Shown here one piece after another: positions 57,564-64,000 of a stretch of 64,000 bases of DNA. The position numbers and the translations under genes are program-made. This DNA is from Ashinkailepas kermadecensis (taxonomy: Eukaryota > Arthropoda > Thecostraca > Neolepadidae), in contig JAOTOM010002331.1 of NCBI GenBank assembly GCA_034440615.1, positions 34,860-98,859 of the forward strand. Reading direction: 5' to 3'. Each line of letters opens with the position of its first letter. Positions within the stretch are counted from its first letter, which is position 1. Below the pieces are notes generated by a model. It ran no database searches. It had not been told where the DNA came from and saw nothing but the letters and a program-made list of their open reading frames with translations.

Positions 57564-59787
57564 CGGTCTTAGGGTGATAAGAGCCTTCCTCCACATGGTG
57601 TCTAGTTGATTTGTGACGAGGTCATTTTGGTCCGTGGTGGTGCCCTGCTGCCATCTTTTTTCAGGACACCGTCTGCCGGAGTCGGGCATGTATCTGGCGT
57701 CGGCAAGCTGCGAGTCGGCGGAGCCTGCTCTACGCTTTGTCGTGGTGAGACCATAGGAATCCTCATTGCAGAGCACCGTCCTCCGTGATCCATCCTCCTT
57801 GCAGAGCAGACTAGCGGGTGGCCACGCTCGCGCATACCACGTTGGCCGCTGAGCGTTTGGATCCCGTTTTGCCCAGTACTCCTCTTGTGCTTCAGGGTTT
57901 ACCACTACATTTTCTTCCCGCCTCTTTCCCCTCGGAGCGGGCTTGGTGGGTGGAACGTCTGCCTTCATGCGTGGAGCAGTGTCCTTCAGAAGAACCCTGA
58001 CGAAGTCGCCTGGCCTCAGTCGTGTGCGTCCACTGAGCAGCTGCTTTTTTACGACACGCATGTGCGATTCAACGGCTGCATTGGTGGTCACCTCTTCGGT
58101 GAGCATCTGAGTCCACAACGGGGCCAGGGGCATTAAGCTTGTTATATGCTGAGCTAGGCTTGGGCAGTGGAAGATGCTGGTGACCTCCGACATGTCCACC
58201 ACATTTTTCACCACATTCTCCAAGATCTTGCTGAAGTGTCGACCACAAGCAGTCTGCGACCGATAAGTGGAGCTGGTGACATGGCTTCATCCTCATCCTC
58301 AGACTCCTCATCAGCTCTCCCTTGCTCAGGGATAGGGACTGATCCCAGCGAATCGGCGAGCTGCTGTGGCTGCTTCTTTGAAAGCGATAAGAGGCAGATG
58401 GCGGAGATGTGGTTCAACATGTCCACAATGGTAGCCTTTTGTAGCCGGGCAAACATCCACATGTACCCTGCTGATGCCTCTTTCTTCAAGCCCAACGCCT
58501 TCAGCCTGCTGGAGAAGCGGTGAGAGAGATGGGCTCCACAAATGCTGATCAGTGTGCTGGGCTTGGCCGCGCCGCCCATGACTGCCCGCCAACACAGATC
58601 AAGATACTCTTGCAGTGGAACCTTGACGAATCCTTCAGACACCACATGCAGGAGAGCCCAACTGTGGTCTGTGACGACTCTGGGCGGCGACATCCTAGAG
58701 TTGGTGATTAGCTTGTAATCCCGTGAGAGTGCAGCCAGGAAGTGCAAGATGTTGGGCACTGTGTGGCTCTCGGCAAGGAGATGTCCCAGTGGATAACTAC
58801 CTCCCGGGCTCGCGGCGATTAGCGCGTAGAGATACGGCCGCTTGGCGCCGACTTGCCTCGTGACCGACCCTGTGGCGTCCAGATGAAGCGTCGATGGCGA
58901 CCGGTGGAACCTTTTGATGAAGTGCTCTCGGTACATGTGAACGCTGAGTGGAACCTTTCCAATGAGTTGGATGCCACCGAGGACCACCTTGCTTACGACA
59001 TCCTCAGCTTTCGATATCTCTAGTGTTGAAGCCAGATCTTCCGTTAGTTCCATATGCAACCTCTCTTTCTTTCGACGTTCACAGGCAGCCTGACTCAGTA
59101 CGGCGAGTGGTGGAGCGGCCGTCTGGTTACCGTCCTCCAGCTGAGATTGAGGAGCAGCGGTCATCATTTATTGACGGACAATGTATGGACCATGCTGCTC
59201 CAGGCGCTGGGCGACACCATGACGACGCATCCCTGTCAGGTACCGATGGGCATAGTACCTTTTATGAGAGTCACTTCCCGTGCCGGATCTTTGGCATTTG
59301 ACCACAGCCCTTCCGGTAAGAGGGGGATCTGTGATGGTGAACCGGTATGAGTGGCATCGTGGCAGGGGGCACACAGCATAGCTGTTGAAGAAAGCTGCCC
59401 TCATCTTCCGAGATCCTGTCCTTCGGACATGCCTATACTTCGATGCAAGGATACACTTTGGTCCTGGAGTGGCCCTGCAGAAAGCTGCAAAAAGAATATT
59501 GGACCATGCCCTCAACAAAGTGTCTCCCGAGAACATGGCCGCAGTCTCTGCTTCAGTGAGTCGGATGGTGAAAACTGCACTCTGCTCTGAATTGGTCTTT
59601 GTGTGCATCGTATTTTCACACTTTCCTTGTTGTTTCAGGCATTCCTTTGTCGCAATCTTTGCACTTTTGGTAGAGTTTGGTGGACCCCCTTTCACCTCAG
59701 GTTTACTTCTTGAGTTTTTCGAATCCCTTGATGGGGTACGTACCTCACGCGGGTTTTCCAGTGCAATTCGGACATCTGGCGAAGTGC

Positions 59788-60420
59788 TCAGCTCACGTGG
59801 GCTTCCCACTGAGCAGCCATCCTCCACCGGCGAGGGGCTCAGCTCACGTGGACTTCCCACTGAGCAGCCATCCTCCACCGGCGAGGGGCTCAGCTCACGT
59901 GGACTTCCCACTGAGCAGCCATCCTCCACCGGCGAGGGGCTCAGCTCACGTGGGCTTCCCACTGAGCAATCATCCTCCACCGGCGAGGGGCTTAGTTCAC
60001 GTGAACTTCCCACTGAGCAGCCATCCTCCACCGGCGAGGGGCTCAGTTCACGTGGACTTCCCACTGAGCAATCATCCTCCACAGGCGAGGGGCTCAGCTC
60101 ACGTGGACTTCCCACTGAGCAGCCATCCTCCACCGGCGAGGGGCTCAGTTCACTGGACTTCCCACTGAGAATCATCCTCCACAGGCGAGGGGTTCAGCCC
60201 ACGTGGACTCCCCCAAAAAACCCCCCCCCCCCCGGGGGGGGCTCAGTTCACGTGGACTTCCCACTGAGCAATCATCCTCCACAGGCGAGGGGCTCAGCTC
60301 ACGTGGACTTCCCACTGAGCAGCCATCCTCCACCGGCGAGGGGCTCAGCTCACGTGGGCTTCCCACTGAGCAATCATCCTCCACCGGCGAGGGGCAGAGT
60401 ACACAATGTTTCCCGACTGA
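59788..60420 (-). repeat. 51-bp repeats coding a 17-residue N-terminal repeat
   Basis: About 12 units coding SPVEDGCSVGSPRELSP with D/G and S/N variation. Two small deletions near 60,150-60,172 and an odd homopolymer block (C, A, C, G runs, 60,216-60,241) break the frame; units on both sides of it are clean. The plus strand is also open across the array but lacks any domain outside it. Confidence 0.9.
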
Positions 60421-60660
60421 GCAGACAAACTCGACCGGCGATGGGCACAGCTCATTTGGTGGGCACTCCAATGTCGCAGGCTGGCAGTCTGCTGTGAAAG
60501 ATGTTGGGTACTGTGACTGCATGTGGATTTGATGGGAACGAGCCCCTCTGGAAGGAGTCAGGAACTGCATCCCCGGCTGGGCTCGTGGTTTCCATAGCAG
60601 TAGGCTGGTTGTGGTAGATGGAGAGGCTCGATTCACGTTTTGGCGGAAACACCGATGCTG

Positions 60661-62470
60661 GCATCAGGTTCAGGACTTGTCTGAAATAGCCCAGGATAGG
60701 ATTAGATCATAATAATTCGCAGTGAACCCTGCACTTGGAAGGGTTAGCCATGCATTCCTATATCTGGAGTTCCACGTGGTAGAAATATGCACTTGGTTCT
60801 TATTGGTTGATGGGAACAATTCGCATGTAAGTGAAGAGTGCTGGCATCTGTGGGGCCTGCTGCGAATCCGGCGCCAGGCCAGACACGGCTAGGTGGACGA
60901 CTCAACAGCCGTCGACGACAGACGACACCCCCGTCGACCCCTGCTGGCTGCTTCCGATGCAGCGCTGTCGATATCGGTGCCGCTGGCGTCTGGTGGTGTA
61001 GAGCCGCCCCGCTACGGTGGGACGTTGCTCCTGCACCCACCGGCCGGCCACCTCTAGCCTGTCGGACCAAAGGTGGCCGGCCTGACACCGACAGCGCTGC
61101 GTCGGAAGCCGTGCGCGCGCCCATCATAAGGTCGATGGGGTGAGCGGTTGCAGTTTTACCCACCTGGCCGCGTCTGACCTGGCACCGGAGTCGCGGCAGG
61201 CCCTGACGAACGCAACCACCTCCATTACACACGCACGGTGGACCGCCATCATATACAATGTGAATTGAGACAAGGAGAGGCGGATCAGGCGAAACGTTTG
61301 GAACAATTGCGAGCAAACTTGCAAATGGAATTCGCGAACAAGTCACACTATTAAGAGCGTGTGGAGGTCCGGCAGAGCCCGCTACCATGATATTTAAAGG
61401 TCGCAGTTCGAGGTTGTCAAGTCTATCGAGGCTTTATTCGGATTGGCATCACGGCACGTTTGGATAATGACCACCATGGTGGATCGAAGCTAAGCTTTGA
61501 CTCGTCACAGGATTTTAGGGCCAAGTTAATACCTACCCATAGTTATTGTCTTTATATCATTTCGCTGCTAAATATCGCAATGTTATTCAGCTTTTAGTGA
61601 TGCACTTTTATGCATGCATCTTATCAGAAATAACCTCTGAACACACGCTCGAAGGCGCGTGACTTCACAAGCACTCAAGGCTTGTCACCAGGATTGCAAA
61701 ATTTGTGGACAGGGAAAGGACTACCAACACGGCTGACCAGCTATGGCCAACACACAGCATCCTGGAATTGATTGTTTTCTTTCTTTTTTGCTTGACTGGT
61801 ATCCCAAGGCGAAGCAACGGGTCCCTATCACAAGTACCAAAAGTCATAAGTACCAAGTTTCATAAGTACCAAAGCTGCCAGATAACTTCTAAAATATCCG
61901 CGGACAGGGCGGACTGTGTTTACTGCTTGCTCTCAAACTCACTGGCTAAACCTCTCTTGTAAAAAAACTGTTTTTGTTATTGGAAAAGGCTACTATTCTG
62001 GGAGATTTTAACTGACCAATGGTACACTTGGCAGGTGATGTGGCTGGTAATCTGGTTACTCCTTCCCCAGACAGATCTCTTGTTGATTGCTTCCATTGAC
62101 CTGCTTTAATGGGCACATCAGTCTACCTTTGTAGGTTCAGGAAATAACCTCGACTAAATTATAACATTTCAAGCAGATTCGATGGGGCTGGTGGTGAATA
62201 TTTCCACCTCTTCTGCCTTAAGACAGTAAGGCATTTGTGTCGCACTGTATCTGTGCTGTGTCTGTCCGTGCACATATTTGTGCTTGTGCATATGTCTATA
62301 CATGTGTTCGTGTCTGCGTATATGCCTGTTTGTGTGTATGTCTGTGGGTGTGTCTGTGACTGAGTGCGCTCTCTTGCCTGTCCTCAGTTTGGATTACGGT
62401 TATGATGGTGAAACCCACCTCACGACGTTCATCTGATCGTCGCAGCCTAATGTTGTGCCTGACTAATTTA
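60661..62470. other. Transposon flank and spacer, no assigned gene
   Basis: A GC-rich block 60,850-61,200 holds an inverted repeat: GCTTCCGATGCAGCGCTGTCG at about 60,950 and its near-complement at about 61,085. The 214-codon minus frame at 60,744-61,388 crosses it and has no known motif. From 61,400 the DNA is AT-rich. At 62,260-62,360 there is a TGTGTCTG/TATGTCTG-rich stretch. Confidence 0.35.
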
Positions 62471-62473
62471 CAT

Positions 62474-62800
62474 TTATAAATCAGGACTTAAAAATCCCAT
62501 CGACATGTTCGTGGTGTCTTCAGTGGCGATGTATGCTGCCTCAAGCAGGCGACGTTGTTCGGTGAGGTAGTCATTGCAATTCCACTGCATCCTTCCATTT
62601 GGGCTGGTACCATCCTTATCAACATGCACAACCACAACACTAGAGGTCCGGTGGTGTCTTAAATCCTGTAATAATCCTGTAATAAATAAAGGGACCTTTA
62701 TTGTGGTTAAGACCATTGGTACCATCTAACATTGTTATGGGCGCTGTATGACCAACTCAGTCGATGCGCCCCTAAGCCCAAATAACCAACCAACCAACCT
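62474..62800 (+). mobile_element. I-like LINE 3' end (mostly tail)
   Basis: The plus-strand hairpin (ATGGGCGCTGTATGACC, then AGTCGATGCGCCCC) and (AACC)n tail at 62,735-62,798 match the other LINE ends. The upstream 260 bp is not recognisable as ORF2. Read on the minus strand it contains GRMQWNCNDYLTEQRRLLEA, which recalls the QWNC start of LINE endonucleases, but the match is short. Confidence 0.55.
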
Positions 62801-63090
62801 TTATTGTGGCGATCATAGCTTCATGCTTCCATCATGCTTCCTGTGGTGGTTGAGAGGCCTCATGCGACAGTCATGGAACCTGTCAATCTCACTCCATTAG
62901 CGTTGCACGTTTGACCAAAAGGCGCGGGTGTAATGCAGGATTTCTTGGCTTCCCGTCACAATACAGCACAATGCCATGTACACACGGTGGCAAACACGGT
63001 GCCGTGTACCCCGGCAAGACCGTTGGCTGGCCGGTGACGGTGACGGTCCTCCTCATCAGCCGTTCTCTGGGAAGCATGGCGGCCCCTGTA
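62801..63090. other. No recognisable gene
   Basis: Spacer between a LINE tail and the satellite. The 99-codon minus frame at 62,889 shows no motif. Confidence 0.35.
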
Positions 63091-63099
63091 ACGGCCAGA

Positions 63100-64000
63100 A
63101 TCCCAGTGATACAATATTCGTGAAATAGGGTGAAATATACCACTTTCTGAACACTGAATCGACATCCCTTCCAACGAAGTACGGACATCGTGCTTCGTGA
63201 TGAGTCTTTATGAAGCCTTCATATCTATTTTCTAACAGTAGCTTGTTGATACACATCACATTTATACATACCATTGCAGATTGCAATGCATGAACATCTC
63301 TTAGCCAATTTCATGTAAGAGGATTACCAAGGACGTGGCCTGTTATACAGTATCAGTTGATAGGGATAGGTATTTTGCGTCGTTATCGATAAAATAGTTA
63401 TTCCTAAATTAGGTGTATCAAAACAAATGGAAAAGTGCAAATATGAGTAAGCCGTTGGATCAAAATAGTATTGGAAGACCTTATAAGTTATGCTATGCGA
63501 CATCGTTTCCACGGTGAATTTCGACATCCTACTGTTAGCGTTTCGATATCTCATGCACGCCTAACGGAAAACTATTATTTGAGCACTGCAGAATCCCGTC
63601 ATCCCCTGTAGCAGTGATACATTATTCATGAAATAGAGTGGAATATACCACTCTCTGAACATTGAATTGACATCCCTCTGAACGGAGTATCGACATCCTG
63701 TTTCATGATGTGTCATCATGAAGTCTTCATATCTAATTTCTACCAATATATTGTTGGTAAATATTGAGTTGATACTCACCATTGCGGATTGTGACACACT
63801 AAGAACTCTTAGCACAATCCCAGGCAAAAGCATTGTCCATGATATGGTCTGTTATACAATATCAGTTGATAAGGATAGGTATTTTGCGTCGTTATCGCTG
63901 AAATATCTACCCCTAAATTAGCTATCTCAAAGCAAAGTAAAAAGTTGGATCTGTTGCTTCTGTTAGATCAGAATTGTATTTGACGAACTTATAATTTATG
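63100..64000. repeat. ~508-bp tandem satellite, about 1.8 units
   Basis: Unit 1 starts near 63,100 and unit 2 near 63,608; GTGATACA(A/T)TATTC(G/A)TGAAATAG recurs at 63,108 and 63,616. Shared blocks continue in order: GAATATACCACT, GACATCCCT, CTTCATATCTA, TACAATATCAGTTGAT, GGTATTTTGCGTCGTTATCG, CCTAAATTAG. Identity is about 75-80% by eye. The second unit runs off the window. Non-coding. Confidence 0.8.

Larger units (their letters stand above)
56746..60636 (-). pseudogene. DDE-type transposase fused to an Ulp1/SENP-like protease domain
   Basis: Read on the minus strand. N-terminal part (60,636-59,780): PSPVEDGCSVGSPRELS repeats. Then (59,168-59,780) a Cys/His region CPLPRC..YRFTI and YYAHRYLTGMRRHGVAQRL, probably a zinc DNA-binding domain. 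After a TAA (59,168-59,170) the same frame continues with LHLDATGSVTR (first Asp), PRVVTDHSWALLHVVSEGF (second Asp) and ICGAHLSHR (CxxH). A one-base shift near 58,215 leads to TNAAVESHMRVVKKQLLSGR (catalytic Glu) and RLRPGDFVRVL. A Pro/Ser repeat linker, a TAA (57,369-57,371) and the Ulp1 domain follow. The D..D..CxxH..E order fits MULE/hAT-type DDE transposases; the exact superfamily is not settled. Few disruptions for the length, so the copy is not very old. Confidence 0.75.

Noticed and set aside
59385..60497. 370-codon plus-strand frame with LSSRGLPTEQPSSTGEG repeats
   Set aside because: It mirrors the coding repeats of the minus-strand transposase; only the minus strand continues into recognisable domains.
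60744..61388. 214-codon minus frame upstream of the transposase
   Set aside because: GC-rich DNA with an inverted repeat; amino-acid order shows no known motif and no repeat of domain structure.
62474..62725. Reverse-strand LINE endonuclease start (QWNC)
   Set aside because: A four-residue match without QETKL or GDFN downstream; kept only as a remark.

Overview
The window looks like a nuclear, transposon-rich stretch of an animal genome, most likely an arthropod and quite possibly a tick or other chelicerate. Evidence: interstitial (TTAGG)n arrays (the arthropod telomere unit), many I-like non-LTR retrotransposons with endonuclease, reverse transcriptase (RT) and RNase H, a Penelope-like element, remnants of Gypsy, MULE, hAT and Ulp1-linked DDE transposons, and abundant minisatellites. 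I recognise no host gene, no rRNA or tRNA, and no bacterial features. The species is an inference; the repeat content is read directly.

Layout. 1-330: edge of a Gypsy protease (-). 330-8,900: AT-rich, with a dispersed ~190-bp repeat, a foldback palindrome around a TTAGG array (2,154-2,534), and a Penelope-like element (3,001-4,720) inside a minisatellite. 8,900-14,100: short LINE pieces and three minisatellites with 23-, 20- and 30-bp units. 14,500-17,000: a MULE transposase remnant split by a GC-rich LINE ORF1 fragment. 18,985-39,668: a nested stack. A decayed I-like element (E0) is followed by, and probably interrupted by, a full-length I-like element (E1, 21,725-39,127). E1 holds a 5'-truncated LINE in ORF1 (E2, 23,219-26,076), a complete reverse-oriented I-like element in ORF2 (E3, 29,796-37,185), and a TGTA...TACA insertion near its end (38,082-38,824). 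E3 holds a second copy of that insertion (32,926-34,114).

39,668-50,168: an RT remnant, tyrosine-recombinase-like and hAT-type remnants, a large AT microsatellite, a reverse I-like ORF2 fragment (43,645-45,735) and a forward 5'-truncated I-like ORF2 (46,050-49,449). 50,183-56,612: the best preserved I-like element (E5, -), with 14-bp target-site duplications. 56,746-60,636 (-): a decayed but readable transposon gene joining a repeat-rich N-terminus, a DDE-type transposase core (D, D, CxxH, E) and a C-terminal Ulp1/SENP-like cysteine protease domain. 63,100-64,000: about two units of a ~508-bp tandem satellite.

The genes do not form a pathway; they are parasitic elements that landed on one another, and the nesting gives a relative order of insertion. 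Nearly all carry stops and frameshifts. The most interesting items are the transposase-Ulp1 gene, the 3'-terminal hairpin shared by eight LINE ends, the palindrome with a telomere-repeat core, and the paired TGTA...TACA insertions with 4-bp target duplications.
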